Below, one piece after another: positions 21,700 through 33,130 of a stretch of 64,000 nt of DNA; position 1 is the first letter of the stretch; every line of letters starts with the position of its first letter. Made by a program: the position numbers and the translations under genes. Source of the DNA: Hoplostethus atlanticus (lineage: Eukaryota > Chordata > Actinopteri > Trachichthyiformes > Trachichthyidae); assembly GCA_034670405.1 (NCBI GenBank), contig JAXDDX010000090.1, forward strand, positions 1,886,501 through 1,950,500. The letters run 5' to 3'. Under the pieces are notes generated by a model that was given only the letters and a program-made list of their open reading frames with translations, was not told the origin of the DNA and did no database searches.

Positions 21700-23249
21700 G
21701 AAAATCAAACAGTGCCACAGCAGTATACTGTAAAAGTAATAGGCAGTTCCTCCAGGAATTTGCGATTGCAATAATTAATACAAATTCAACCAATCCCCGG
21801 AGTATTTGCGAGAGCTTGCAATTTTGACAATTACTGCAATTTTCCCTCATGAAACTGCAAAATCAACAGAGTGCTTGTAATTTTGGCCAATCATCTCACT
21901 TTAAAAAAAAAAAGGTCAAATCAAACCAACAAACCGGCTGACTTAGTCTTATTCTACTACAGCAACTATTGACTCAGTGGTGCTTTATAGAGGGAGATGC
22001 AGGAGGATTCAGAACACAATGAATTGGAGTTTTATTCACCCTCCAGGTGGAGTAAGAATGATAATAAGAATAATGAACTGTAGTTTTATTCAGCCTACAG
22101 GTGGAAGAGTCACTTTTTAATTTAAACTGCATTATTCTAGTTTCCATTTAACCTAAGCCTTTTGTTTGCTTACTGTTATTCAGAAAGAACACAAAGACAG
22201 CCTACCTCACACAAAACAGGCACTTTTTAAATAAACTATACAGTTTAATAATCAGGAAACATTTTTCAGATGTTATTTGGTGCTTACGATGCTGATATTA
22301 GGTTGAAGGTTTATCCAAGAACAGTATTTCTGTTTGTTGTAACGTTGAGCCCATGTTTTCTTCTGTTCAGAATTTCTTTTTTTTTTAAAAAGCACTAAGG
22401 TATTTCCAGTAGTTTCTGTAAAATTCAGTAGACCTATGCTTATTATCACAAGAAGTTATTATATATGACTCTTTCTTAGTTGGAGGTAGTTATAAAAATC
22501 CCATTTTCTGGTATCCCTTTAGAGTCGTTTTAAAACCATTATCCTCGATTCCTACAATTGTACTGCAAAAAAAAAAACTAAAAACTAAAAATCAAGCATT
22601 TTTTGTTGCAGTAGTAATAACAACAAACGAGAAAACAAACAAATGTATCAGTAATATTATTACATTGCAATATTACATTACATTACACCACAGCTGATAA
22701 GATGGAGACAAAAAATAAACAAGGATCTCATGGATAACCATTTTAACTTAATGGGTTTCCAAAAAAAACTAGGCGATTTCCACTACAGTACAGCATTGCA
22801 TTTTCTGTTTGTCATGGCATGTAGCTCTAGAGGTAATGGCAGGAAACCATGCAACGCATATACTAACAGTAATCAGCATGGTGAGCAGCTTGCCTTATGA
22901 GATTACTGAAGACACAGACAAAGGAGATTTATGCCTGTGCAGCGTGATATAGGGAGTGCCATTATCCTCCACAGAATGCATTAACATTTTCTTTCTCTAA
23001 TTACAAATATGGCCTCTGTGGCACACTGGGGAATAATTAAGGGTCTGTTTGAAGGTTTCCTGGTTACTCTCTGTCGGAGACACTGTCAAATCTCCCTGGA
23101 TGGACCACCACAGCACAGAGCCTTGTGTCTGTCGATCTATCTGACCAGCCAAGCCTGACTGACCTCATAATAATACTCCTTTCTAAACAAACTAAGCATT
23201 TTTCAGAGGCAGGGCTGCTCTGAAGACAGAAATAATCTCACTGATTGAG
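21700..23249. other. Mostly unique sequence; local duplication; possible conserved block
   Basis: At 22018-22051 and 22074-22107 a 34-bp unit (…GTTTTATTCA.CCT.CAGGTGGA) occurs twice. The stretch 22900-23110 is unique, contains TAATTA homeodomain-type cores and looks like conserved noncoding DNA by composition only. Confidence 0.35.
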
Positions 23250-23253
23250 TTAA

Positions 23254-24170
23254 ACCTCAATGGGCAGAGCCAAAGGTTTTCTAAATAATGTTAGATTGAA
23301 GCCTAATGTCACCTTAAATTAAAGGTGCCAAAGCGAAAGTTAACCAAGAATGGTTTACTACTAGCGGCTAGATGGCTAGCATAATTTTCCATAGCCTTGT
23401 ATCAACTAAATAAAGCAAATAGATTGCGTTGAAATTCATTACATAAGCAATTACAAGGCATACACATTTTTTGAGGGAAAAGGCTTGGGTACAAGATTGT
23501 GTACTTATAAGTGCAGTTAAAGAACTACATTTTCCAGGAAATGTCCTCTCTTCAGGTGCGCTCCGAAATTATTTTCTAGTGGGTGACAATGTTCACGAAC
23601 CAAAGACCGTGAATATCGCTAGCTATACATTTTTGTGGCGCAATGTTAGCTAATAGGTTTACTAGCAAGCTAAGTGATGTCTTGTTTCGTTCCAAACTGC
23701 AATCAACACCGAGTCAAAATGGAAAGTTCCCCACTATGTATTTGGAACATTCCAACCTATGAAGTTGTAACTTGTTTGTATCGAATGGATAATGAGTAGT
23801 GTAGTGTATTTCCCATATTTCGGAACAGGAACCATACAGTATGTTGTTCGCTTATATCAAGCATCTGCAATGTACTAGAATGGACAGCAGGGAACCAGAG
23901 CCGGGCGGGTATGACCTCTGCTCCCTATATTATGAAGCCCAGCGCTCTTACTAGTAACATAAACATAGCTAGCCATACTACGTTATCTAGGTTAGCTAGT
24001 TAGCCTAGCTGACCTTCCAAACTAGCCATACTAACCATCCAAGATCATGCATGCTGTAGTCATGAATGAATGAAAAAGTTGTCATTGCCATTTATATTGT
24101 TATTTATTTTTACCAGAGTTACTTCTTTGCAATTGGCTAATTGCCTAACTTGCACTCCGCCCATTGAGGT
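23254..24170. mobile_element. TTAA-flanked DNA transposon, Kolobok-like, non-autonomous
   Basis: TTAA at 23250-23253 and 24171-24174 flanks a 917-bp element whose ends are 16-bp inverted repeats with one mismatch: ACCTCAATGGGCAGAG and, reverse complemented, ACCTCAATGGGCGGAG. TTAA duplications occur in piggyBac and Kolobok. At 23677 an ATG opens MSCFVPNCNQHRVK, spaced like the C-x4-C start of a THAP zinc finger, which Kolobok transposases carry at their N-terminus. The THAP relic therefore favours Kolobok. The rest of the transposase is gone. Confidence 0.65.
23677..23772 (+). pseudogene. THAP-like N-terminal relic of a transposase
   Basis: The frame starts MSCFVPNCNQHRVKMESS. It has Cys at residues 3 and 8 (C-x4-C) near the Met, as in THAP domains, which then need a later Cys-x2-His and an AVPTIF box. 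Those are not seen within the short remaining frame, so only the first part of the domain survives. The position inside a TTAA-flanked element explains it as a transposase start. The assignment rests on a short motif. Confidence 0.4.
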
Positions 24171-24173
24171 TTA

Positions 24174-24375
24174 ACACTAGAAAGGCCAGTGGGGGGTCTA
24201 AGAAAAGACCAAATAGCCATTGAGTGAATGGGCTGAATATAATTATAACCACTCTTTACTAGAAAATCTAACACTGGTTTGTACATAAAGTCATGGGAGA
24301 ACATTTTGAAAGCTGAGATATTTCAATTCTAAATACAAAACAGAGTTGACTGCAGCTTGGCCTTTCTAGCGTTAA
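24174..24375. mobile_element. Possible small inverted-repeat element
   Basis: TTAACACTAGAAAGGCCA at the left and TGGCCTTTCTAGCGTTAA at the right are inverted copies with about one mismatch, giving a roughly 200-bp unit again edged by TTAA. It abuts the Kolobok-like element and shares its right-hand TTAA. No coding capacity. Confidence 0.6.
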
Positions 24376-25020
24376 CTCGACCAATGAGATTATTTCTGCC
24401 TCCGGAGCAGCTCTACTTCAGAGAAATGTTTGTAGACCTAAAACTCCAATCTGCTCACTTCCCTCTGTTGTTATGTATTTGGCCCTGGAAGATAATTATT
24501 CCCCAATTTAGAAACCGTCCTGATATTCAGCAACGGCATGCATGGTGTTCCGTGTGTCGATTATGAGCATTGATATTTCTAACCTCTACATGTCAGCGCA
24601 TGAGAGGGAAGAGCTACTCTGCTGGCCGCAAGCCTCGAGTGCCTTGATGAGTAGGGAGGAGACAGTAGACCAGCGATGTGCTCCACTGCTAATGCTCACA
24701 ATCTAACTCTATGGCCTGCCACATGATTGGCGCAGCGGGTACCGGGCGTAATGCCTCTCATATAGTCAAAAGCACTCGTATAATCCATGGGAATCAGTAC
24801 GTGTTCATCAGCGGCAATCAGTAATACCCTCTACACACCACACTTGATGATCCATGCTGATGATGTTTACTGGTGATTCATAACACCCACATCTTAGTCC
24901 ATGGATGTGCCGTCCCAGGGGGCCACGTTAGCGAGGTGATAACACCCGTCGTGTTTGCTGCGGCTGGTGCTGCAGGTGGGCAAAGTTACCAAAGGGCGAT
25001 CCAGCGGCAAGCCATGTTCA
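24175..25020. other. Unique sequence, no gene seen
   Basis: Nothing supported. Repeated GGCCTTTCTAG / CTAGAAAGGCC words occur at both 24175-24190 and 24358-24372 in opposite orientation, hinting at another small inverted-repeat element of about 200 bp beside the TTAA element. Confidence 0.35.
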
Positions 25021-25023
25021 TAG

Positions 25024-25330
25024 GGGCTGCACCGATTACCGATTTTGAAATAGTGGGATTGGCAGATCACCAAGCTGTCGCCGATTGAAATTAAATGCGT
25101 TTTAGCTAGACTTTCTGTTATGGCACAGCGAGCTTAAACAGTAAAAATTCAAGGTAGTAATGTTTTTTTAACGGATTGTTTTTATGGCTGCATGACACTG
25201 CAGCCTAATCATGTGGAAATAAGTCATAAATATGATTTGAACTTAAACAGTTATAGGCCGATCGCTGATCACCTATTTAGAATGTCTATTGGCTGATTAT
25301 CATCTATGCCCGATGAATCCTGCGCATCTC
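25024..25330. mobile_element. Possible hAT-like MITE fragment
   Basis: It begins AGGGGCTGCACCGATTACC, the usual start of a teleost/vertebrate hAT-like repeat, with further CCGATT/GGCCGATC words to about 25320. The right terminus is decayed and no target duplication is seen. Confidence 0.4.
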
Positions 25331-26289
25331 TGCATGTTTATTCCCCAAGTCAGTGCTGGCAGCAGTCACGTCCTCTGTCTTCTGGCGGGTGCGCTCCAGG
25401 TGAGGAAGCAGACAGGAATAGCAAAAGTCCTTCTGCCGCCATGGTGGAGGTGCTGCAGTTGTAAGCCGATGACATTAAACATGTAAGGCAACCTCCAGCA
25501 CGGCACGTCACACAAAAGGTCAGGGCGTATTTCTTCAGAAGGACGGATAAATAATAAATAATCCTCTGCGGCCGCAGCGGAGTGTTTGCTCAGTGCTGCC
25601 CTCTGTGGAGGGTGGAATTGTATGGCATTGAAAATAAAAAGACTCCATCTAGCAAAGGATGCAGTGAAGTCAGCTTTTGTGAACATATTTACCACTAGCA
25701 TCCTTTGGAAATAAAAGTTTTAACAATAACTAGAAGTAATGCAAAATACAAGACGTTTGATAAAATACATGATTGCCAACAATAAAACTGTGATGATTAA
25801 TAATAAATAAAATTCGACCATTGACGTCATTGTAAGCGTCTCTGGTTTAAGTGTGTTAGCTAAATACCTAAACGTAAAAACACGTTTTCTGACATGTGCA
25901 ATTTGACAAAGTGTCTGACGTGAATTGGGTTGAGTCTCATGAAGTACTGAGACCTGATACTGTAACTTCTACATGCTGAATTATTGAACTGTATCCTCAG
26001 CCATTTTGATGTGAATGATAGCAGAACACAAGGAGAACTAGGAGCATGCAAGAAAACATTTTAGTGCTGCACTATTGTTGTGGAATTTGAATTGATCCTG
26101 ACATCAAGCATACCGTCTCCCAAAGAGGAAAAATATCTAACTTCCATCTTATCCACCCATTGAAGTGCTCCTGAAAGAAATTGTGTTCTTCTTTGCAGTG
26201 TGTTATTTCCCCATTGGGCGCACTATTCATTTAACCATTAGTTTAGGTTGTCACATCTTGACAACAAACACATCTGCTCATACATACAG
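25331..26289. other. Unique sequence, no gene seen
   Basis: Short open frames without recognisable domains; nothing supported. Confidence 0.45.
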
Positions 26290-26500
26290 ACAGTTCCCCG
26301 CTGAACAGGCGGCCTGACCGACCAGAGAAGGTGTGCCAGGCTAGTGCCAGGATATACACCCCTCCGGCTTCCCACCCGCATACACGGCCAATTGTGTCTG
26401 TAAGGACGCCCGACCAAGCCGGAGGTAACGCTGAGGTTCAAACCTGTGACGTCAGCATTGGTAGGCAGTTGCTTTGACCACTACACTACCCAGGCACCCC
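26290..26500 (-). mobile_element. tRNA-derived SINE
   Basis: On the minus strand the head at 26500 reads GGTGCCTGGGTAGTGTAGTG followed by GTCAAAGC (A box). A good B box GGTTTGAACCTC sits at about 26434-26445. The body continues with GGCCGTGTATGCGGGTGGG to about 26290. Both pol III promoter boxes are well preserved compared with the other SINEs here. Confidence 0.75.
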
Positions 26501-27717
26501 GCTGAATAATACCTTTTATTTTTTAAGGCGTTACATGTACCTTGTTCATTTGAGACATCAGTATAATTACTGTAAACAAACAAGACCATCACTAAGAAGA
26601 TTGGCAGTCTGTACCGGCCTCTACGTTGCATTTTACATTGTGTGCTACCAAGTCAGATTTGGCGGGAAATCTGCTGGATTGCTTTACGGAACAAAACAGG
26701 AAGAGGGCACTGTTCTTCCAAACGGAGCTAAAGCTTTCATAGTTTCTGGCAACGACAGATGGTGGAAGGAGAGAAAGGGAGATGGAAAAAAATCACTTCC
26801 AACATGTTAGTTAGATCCTCTTCAGTAAAGACAAAGACGCCAGCAAGGGGGAGTGGGGACGGGGAGTAATGAGATTTATGGGAAATGTAGTCTTTAGAGA
26901 AACACTAGTGCTAACAATACCACTGGTGTGGAATGGAGGCTACCGATCATCTCCACCATGATCTAATTTGTTTACGAGGTATTATACCAAGGTATCACAA
27001 TTAATTCGACAATGATATATTTATGGTTAAGATGCTGCAAGTAGCACCCATTCGTTCTTTAAGTGGCTTTGCTGTTTTTGAGATCTCGTCATTTCAATTC
27101 ACTCCTTCAATCCACTATTTTCAAAAAACCTGATCAGTGCATCCATATAATTTCCATTCCCTTTTAGCTTGCATGACTTTGCAGACAGAGATGAACCGAC
27201 ACAGACAGTGCAGAGGGGCGGGTCTTTGTCCTGGTGTTCGTCATGTTAAATCCTGTGATCTGTCATTGGTGATGTGTCTAACAAGGCAACCGGCTGACAG
27301 TGGACAGGTATGAGGATAAAGCAGCGTGGCCAGGAGGCTAGCGACTGTCAAATTAATGTCCTCCACTACAGGCCAGTCAATAAACTCTGCCAACAGCTCC
27401 TGATGAAAGATGGATTCCTGCTGCCCTCATCAATCTTCAGCATGAATACAAAATGGATCTCGTTGCTGTGATGTGACACTGTTGTTCCCTCCCTATGTGA
27501 TGCTGCATCATTCAGTTTGCATTTTATATTTTAAATTTAATAACATTTTTACAATGGACATTCCTTGTAGAATATATATCACGCTAATGTGTCATCGAAA
27601 TGGTTTCTGTATGATTGTGTGTGTTCATTGACATTATTATCCTCATTGTCAGTGCCATCATTCACATACAATGTTGTGCCAATTACTAGATTCAGTATAT
27701 ATGAGTGCAAAATATGT

Positions 27718-27719
<2 letters not shown>
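26501..27719. other. Unique sequence, no gene seen
   Basis: No supported feature. A 91-codon plus-strand frame at 26535-26810 has no recognisable domain. Confidence 0.45.

Positions 27720-27757
<38 letters not shown>
27720..27757. repeat. (GT)n microsatellite
   Basis: An uninterrupted GT tract of about 38 bp, with a further GT-rich patch near 27836-27855. Confidence 0.95.
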
Positions 27758-27759
<2 letters not shown>

Positions 27760-28129
27760 ACACATGCATGCCTCTGGCAGTGTGCCTGTGTGCATGTTCC
27801 CACCATGCCTGTTGAATAATCCAGCACAACACCGGAGTGTGTGTCTGTGTGTGTAAAGGATGCTGTCTCTGGGTGCTGTCAGGGAAGTGCAGAGTCAGCT
27901 GTAATAGCCAACCAAATCACTTCTCCCAGCGATGCACACCCCCCCAGGATAAAAGCTGCCATACTCTCTCTTTATCTGCACTCATTATGTGCAACCCCCA
28001 AAACAGTTCATGGAAACATGGCTTTAAATGTTTATATCATGCACAACACCCACATCCAAGCCAACCTTTCACCCATTACACTGCCATTTCTCTTCTGCAG
28101 CTCTCGCATCATGCCATGTGTAATTTCAA

Positions 28130-29275
28130 AGGGTGACAGCAACAAATTACATTTACTCTCACACTGTAATTGAGTAGCTGTTTTTTTGTACTTGTACTTA
28201 GTCGAGTATTTTTTGAAGTCTTTAATTTTACTTTAACTTAAATACAGCTCCACCTTACACAGTAAGACATTACAGTAATATTATGACTTTGCTCAATAAC
28301 AAGTGTAACAAATTACGATTTCCATTTCAGTAATAATATTACAGTTATGTATTATAATCAGTAATATTACATAATATTACAGGCATGTTGCACACACACT
28401 GCACTAGCTAGCTAGCTAGCTTGGATTACAGATAGATTTGTTTACATTCGGCAGCTGGAAGTATTCCCGTTACTTTGATTTCTTCAAGAAGGAAGAAAAA
28501 TATTAAAATATAACAACAAATTACTTCCCCCAGGGAGCAATTAGTAAAATAATATTATTACTTTTGAAATGAGTAATGAAGAGGCATATATTCCATTTTT
28601 GGAATAACAAGCCTAACACTGCTTAAGTATGCTTTGACGTAAGTATAGTGTCCAATTCTTGACACCCTTCGTCAAATCCAACACACACACTCATAAAACA
28701 TAAAAACAATTTTAGTTTCTCAAATATATATTGAACATCACTTGCCTTTCAGCAGGAAACTCTTTAAAAATTGTGTTACATCCAGTGCGTAACTTTTTTA
28801 ATTGTATCCATTGTAAAATACAAACATTGGAGGGTCTCCCTAAGTCCACTGCATCTGAAACTTAACTAACTGTAACATTAAATGCTCAGATTTATCATGG
28901 TAGTGGCTTACTTAACATCCATCCAGCTACAGTATTATTGGTGTGTTTACCTCATTGTTGCTAGCTAGTTTGCTAGCCTTGCTAGCTAGTTGGAAAACAG
29001 AAACATTAATGAAGTAGCGAAAATGAATAATGAATGAATGTGGATGAACATTTTAATTTTTTTTAATCACATATAGAAAAATGACATGGATATCAGAATA
29101 TTATCTTTAAAATTCTCAACAAAAAATGACAATACCAAGTATTGAACTCTGCTAGTTTTTATTTTTACTCACGTATACACCATTAACTTTCTACTGAAGT
29201 AAAATGTAAGCAAAGTAACAGTACCTCTACTTGAGTCGGATATTTTGATACTCTTTTCACCCATGGTCGTTTCAC
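28130..29275. repeat. Possible interspersed repeat with 'AAAGTAC/CTACTTGAGT' ends
   Basis: The left part (28160-28250) has GTACTTGTACTTAGTCGAGT and ATTTTACTTTAACTTAAAT. The right part (29190-29260) has TACTGAAGTAAAATG and GTACCTCTACTTGAGTC. Such words border a very common teleost repeat. GCTAGC stacks occur at 28404-28422. No terminal inverted repeat could be fixed. Confidence 0.35.
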
Positions 29276-30477
29276 AGCAGTCCTGTCATTTATTTGGACA
29301 ACTTAGTACAGCATAATTTCCTCTATGTCATCAGGTGAGCCTGCCGCAATTAGCGAGCACTTAGCAATTGCAGCGATGCGTGACTTTGGGTGTGAAAGTG
29401 TTATTAAAACTGGAACAGTTATTTATATTCATGAATGCAGCATTGCTAATAAAGAGAGGTCATTTGGGTCCATGGTGGAGAAGGCACTCCTAGTGCAATG
29501 AATCTCTCCTGCAGCAGAAAAGCAGGATCTCTCTAGGCCTATCAGTAAAAAGGTCGCTTGCCCACATGCCATTAACCAAGCCACTTCAATCCTCAATATT
29601 GTCTTTCAAGGGCTGCCCTCAATTTCAAAACCACAGAAAACTGTGATTATTTTCACTGTGCCAGGCTAGCAGAAAGAGAGACAGAGTGAAAGACAGAGAT
29701 GAAGATTCGCTTTTCTAGACACTTTCAGCTTTATTACAGCCACTGGCAACAAGGGCTTGTCCAGAGAGGCGAAATCTGATTACATCTCTGAGACTGAGCA
29801 GGCACATAAACTACAAAAGGATTACCCAATGTTTATGTACTAACAAATGGAATTAGCCTCTCGGTTTGAGATTGATACACTTTCCATGGAGAAAATAGAG
29901 AAAATGAGCAACATTCCCCAGCAATTAGTAATAATTTTCCTTTCTCAAAGGAGATTTGATTATAGCCTCCATCACATTGGATTAAAGGGCTCTAATAAAG
30001 TAAACCTCATGTTATTCTGTATTGATATTCAGTAGGTGGATACAGCCATGTCTCCGATACAACCTCCCAGACAAACGGAGTGTGTTACATTCCAGGTGGT
30101 TCCCTGTAACCTCCCATTCAACAGCTGACTTGGACAACTGGTCCTCTAGGAGAAGCCATAAATCATACCAGGCCTGACTTGACAGAAAAACATAAAGAGC
30201 AACACAGCTATCAAAAAAAATATCTGGATGGCCCTCGATTGCACTTTTAACTTCTTAACTTTTATGTTTTGAGCAGTAGACTAGAACTTAGAGAAGCAGG
30301 ATTTGAGGAGGGTTAAAGTTCCAGGGCCGGTTGAGAAATTCTGGGTGAGGAAAATTAATAAATGCACTGAGGAAGTATGTATATCTCTACTAATCCATGG
30401 AGGCTAGGTACAAAATCAGTAGGTAGGTTTGCACTGCTCCCTCAATTGTGAGCAATTAGCTGTAATGGAGTTAAATT
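29276..30477. other. Unique sequence; possible conserved noncoding block
   Basis: 29740-30190 is unique with ATTA cores and no coding frame of note. It resembles conserved noncoding DNA in composition only. Confidence 0.3.
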
Positions 30478-30785
30478 ATTATTGTTTATTATTTATACAG
30501 CAATTTTCAAAACACAAAATGCTTTACAAAGCAGTAAAAAAACAGCAAAATCAATACAAGTAAGGTAAGATATTTAAAAGCAAGGAAAGAGACATAAAGG
30601 GAAGGTCAAAAACAATAATAAGAAATCATTACATAAAATTAAGTCTAGAAAAATTAGGTTTAAGAAGTTATTCAAAACATAACATTGATTCAGCAGCAGA
30701 TTTAGTCGATCCAAACTCTAAGAGCCCTGATAGACTTGATCTTGATTTTAATCTAGACTTTGGAATAGCCAGTTGTTTTGAAAGT
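30478..30785 (-). pseudogene. LINE ORF2 C-terminal fragment and 3' end
   Basis: Reverse complement of 30660-30780 reads PKSRLKSRSSLSGLLEFGS and then TKSAAES, the decayed form of the C-terminal tail of L2/CR1-like LINE proteins (usual form ends with ...F.SLLKT.LF). Left of it lies an A-rich 3' UTR ending in CTGTATAAATAATAA (minus strand). It is truncated on its right by the TTAA MITE. Short, old copy. Confidence 0.6.
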
Positions 30786-31306
30786 AATAATCCATAACTT
30801 TTTCATACAAATAAATGTCCCTTTTGCTGCTCTCTATTGCCGATTGATACCATACAACAATGATTCAAACTATAACCAGTACATGAAAGCTTTTACATTT
30901 GCGTTTCTAGACACCTGTGAACGGGTAGCAAAATCTACAGCTCCACAGCCATCTTATCAGGTTAAACTACAATGTTGTAGGCATCAGAGAAGAGTGGCGC
31001 TTCCCCCCACTTATTTAAACACTGTAGATTCATTCTATTTGCCAAAAAAAATAATTCTGGTGTCGCTATGGTCACTGGTGGGAGATCTTCTTCACACAGG
31101 AAATGACAAATCAAATCAAAGCTTAAGAGCAAAATACAAAAGAGCCTCCCAAACAGCAGTGAGTGAGCACTCCGTCCAGAGAAAGCTGGACACACCAGTG
31201 ATGACTGAACCTCTTCAACACCTCCACCCCCACCAGCCAAGGAAATATTTAGTTTACTGATGTCATCTAACATGATTTTTGCATATTAAAGTCGCCTAGT
31301 GCAGCT
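30786..31306 (-). mobile_element. TTAA MITE, 'CTGCACTAGGC' family, truncated copy
   Basis: The right end CGCCTAGTGCAGCT followed by TTAA (31307-31310) matches the ends of the intact element at 42329-42718. The interior around 31018-31110 (ATTCTGGTGTC, ATGGTCAC, AATGACAAATCAAA) matches that element in reverse complement. The left end is lost against the LINE fragment. The 160-codon frame crossing it is not a gene. Confidence 0.7.
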
Positions 31307-31310
31307 TTAA

Positions 31311-32174
31311 TCTAGGAACAGGCAATAGAAATGTGATATGGTACACAATCTGCTAACCTTTAACCTCCATTGCACCCAAATAAGCCTGACCTCTAACCAT
31401 CTGATTACACCCATTCATCCAGTGTCGTGGTGCCCCTAAACTACAGCTCACATCAGTCTTTTCCTCAGCAATGTATTCTCGGCCAGGGATAATGGCCACT
31501 AAAACAGCATATAGACAATATCGAATCTCTTTAAAGATCTTTGCCAACAGGAGACATGGTAACATCAATAACTAGGGATTTGTAAATTCAACCTTGAAAT
31601 AAGGCTTCCCTTTATGGATAAAGCAAATATAATAAGTGTAAATGTGCTTAATTAAATCATGAATCATTTCCCCATTTAGATTCATATATCTTTATATCTC
31701 CAACTTACACAGGAACGTTATTCTTTTGTCTGGTAAGTGACTCAACACCACTATATTTCCTTTCATAATCTGAACATGAGCTATTGTGTAATTATGGCTT
31801 GTACCAATGGACCATTTAAGTATTAAATAGTATAAAGTAGTATTTTTATACACTTAAGATTGTTGGCAAAAAATGGCTTGCAATTGTCCTTTTGCTCTCT
31901 TGAACAAGCTGGCATAGAGTGGCCAATAAAGGTTAATTGAAGTGTGTCTTAATATTCAATAGAGTGATGATTCAAGGTTTTTTTGGTTTATTTTTATGTC
32001 TTCGATCGTCGTTTACAGTTGTCATGCAAATTTAGTAAGTGACCGAACAGAAAAACTAACAAATTGTAAACTTTTTTTTGGTAAACTTTATTTTTGTAAA
32101 CTTTTTTTGTCCTCTTGTTCAAGTTGAAAATCAATAAAAAAACAACAACAAATATTTTAAAATATAATTAAATC
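31311..32174. other. Unique AT-rich sequence
   Basis: Nothing supported. T-rich runs lie at 32060-32110. Confidence 0.45.
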
Positions 32175-32280
32175 ATAATCAAATAAGATGAAACTTTATT
32201 GATCCCTGTAGGAGAAATTAGGTCAATATGATTCAGCAGGGACAAAAGAAACATAGAACAGAAACACAAAAAAACAGATG
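32175..32280. repeat. LINE-type 3' tail fragment
   Basis: It contains GATGAAACTTTATTGATCCC and GGAGAAATTAGGTC, a word pair typical of the 3' end of an abundant teleost non-LTR element. A similar fragment occurs at 63680-63780. Confidence 0.5.
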
Positions 32281-32631
32281 AATTCTGTTAAGCGCAGCTA
32301 GATTTGTTCATATCTCAACTGTTGTGCTGATACATCGCTTACCAGGATAAAGTTGTACTGACTGGATTGGTCATTTCCCATTAAAAAGTTGGGACCTGGC
32401 TGTTTGCAGGGATGAGTTGTGAGAAGAATGCAAAATTATTCCTTTTGTCAGCGCAGAGAGAAGCAAAGCTTGCTACAGGCATTGCACCATTCCCACAGGA
32501 GAGAATTTCCAGCTTAACACCTTCAAAGCCAGTTAGAAAAAGGAATAAAATCAATTCCCCTCCTGCTGAAATTTGGAGAGGAAAGCTCAAATCCATCAAG
32601 GAATGAAAGTGGCTGGCATCCCGACACCTGG
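32281..32631. other. Unique block, possible conserved noncoding DNA
   Basis: 32405-32610 is a unique, balanced-composition stretch between repeats. A 153-codon minus-strand frame covers it and the adjacent duplication without any recognisable domain. Confidence 0.25.
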
Positions 32632-32840
32632 AGACAAACAAGGCAAACCTATACCACCTTAGTCTAGTCCAAGTCGATTCCAAGACCAGGTCCAGTTGAG
32701 TCCAATTCAATTCCAAGACAAACAAGGCAAACCTATACCAACTTAGTCGATTCCAAGACCAGGTCCAGTCAAGTTCAAGCAGGTCAAAAGGGGGTCGAGA
32801 CCAAGTCAGGGCTGAGACCAGAGCAAATTGAGTCCTATTC
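32632..32840. repeat. Local direct duplication and AGACCAAGTC-like repeats
   Basis: GACAAACAAGGCAAACCTAT begins two copies (32632 and 32717), each ending GATTCCAAGACCAGGTCCAG, offset by about 85 bp. Shorter CAAGTC/GAGTCC words continue to 32840. Confidence 0.8.
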
Positions 32841-33004
32841 AAGAGACCAAAAATAGTTCAACAGTGTGCTGTGTCTTTCCAAATGTAAAAAGTAATGCTT
32901 AAGCCGTTTTGTAAGGACGTACTAACATCTTGTATTTACAAGAAAGCATTAAATTTATGACAACATACACCAATTATTACCTCTAATATCACTTGTGCTT
33001 TTTA

Positions 33005-33130
33005 AGACATTTCACTTGCATGGCGAATGGCAGAGAATATCCGGTGGCCAATTGTAAAGACTCTTTTTAATGAATTCAACTTTTTGACCTTTCAAGCGGA
33101 AGCAAGTGAACCGTCATCACAAAATGTCAC
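33005..33130 (+). repeat. Family X fragment
   Basis: Matches the interior of the copy near 46050-46160: GAATGGCAGA, CCGGTGGCCAATTGTAAA, GACCTTTCAAGCGGAAGCAAG. Ends not present. Confidence 0.6.

Noticed and set aside
26430-26500. Functional tRNA gene
   Set aside because: A and B boxes are present but the sequence does not close into a tRNA cloverleaf acceptor stem and continues as a SINE body.
30778-31260. 160-codon plus-strand open frame
   Set aside because: It lies inside a TTAA MITE whose intact relative has no coding capacity.
32381-32842. 153-codon minus-strand open frame
   Set aside because: Spans an 85-bp local duplication and a unique block; the repeated peptide comes from the duplicated DNA, not from a domain.
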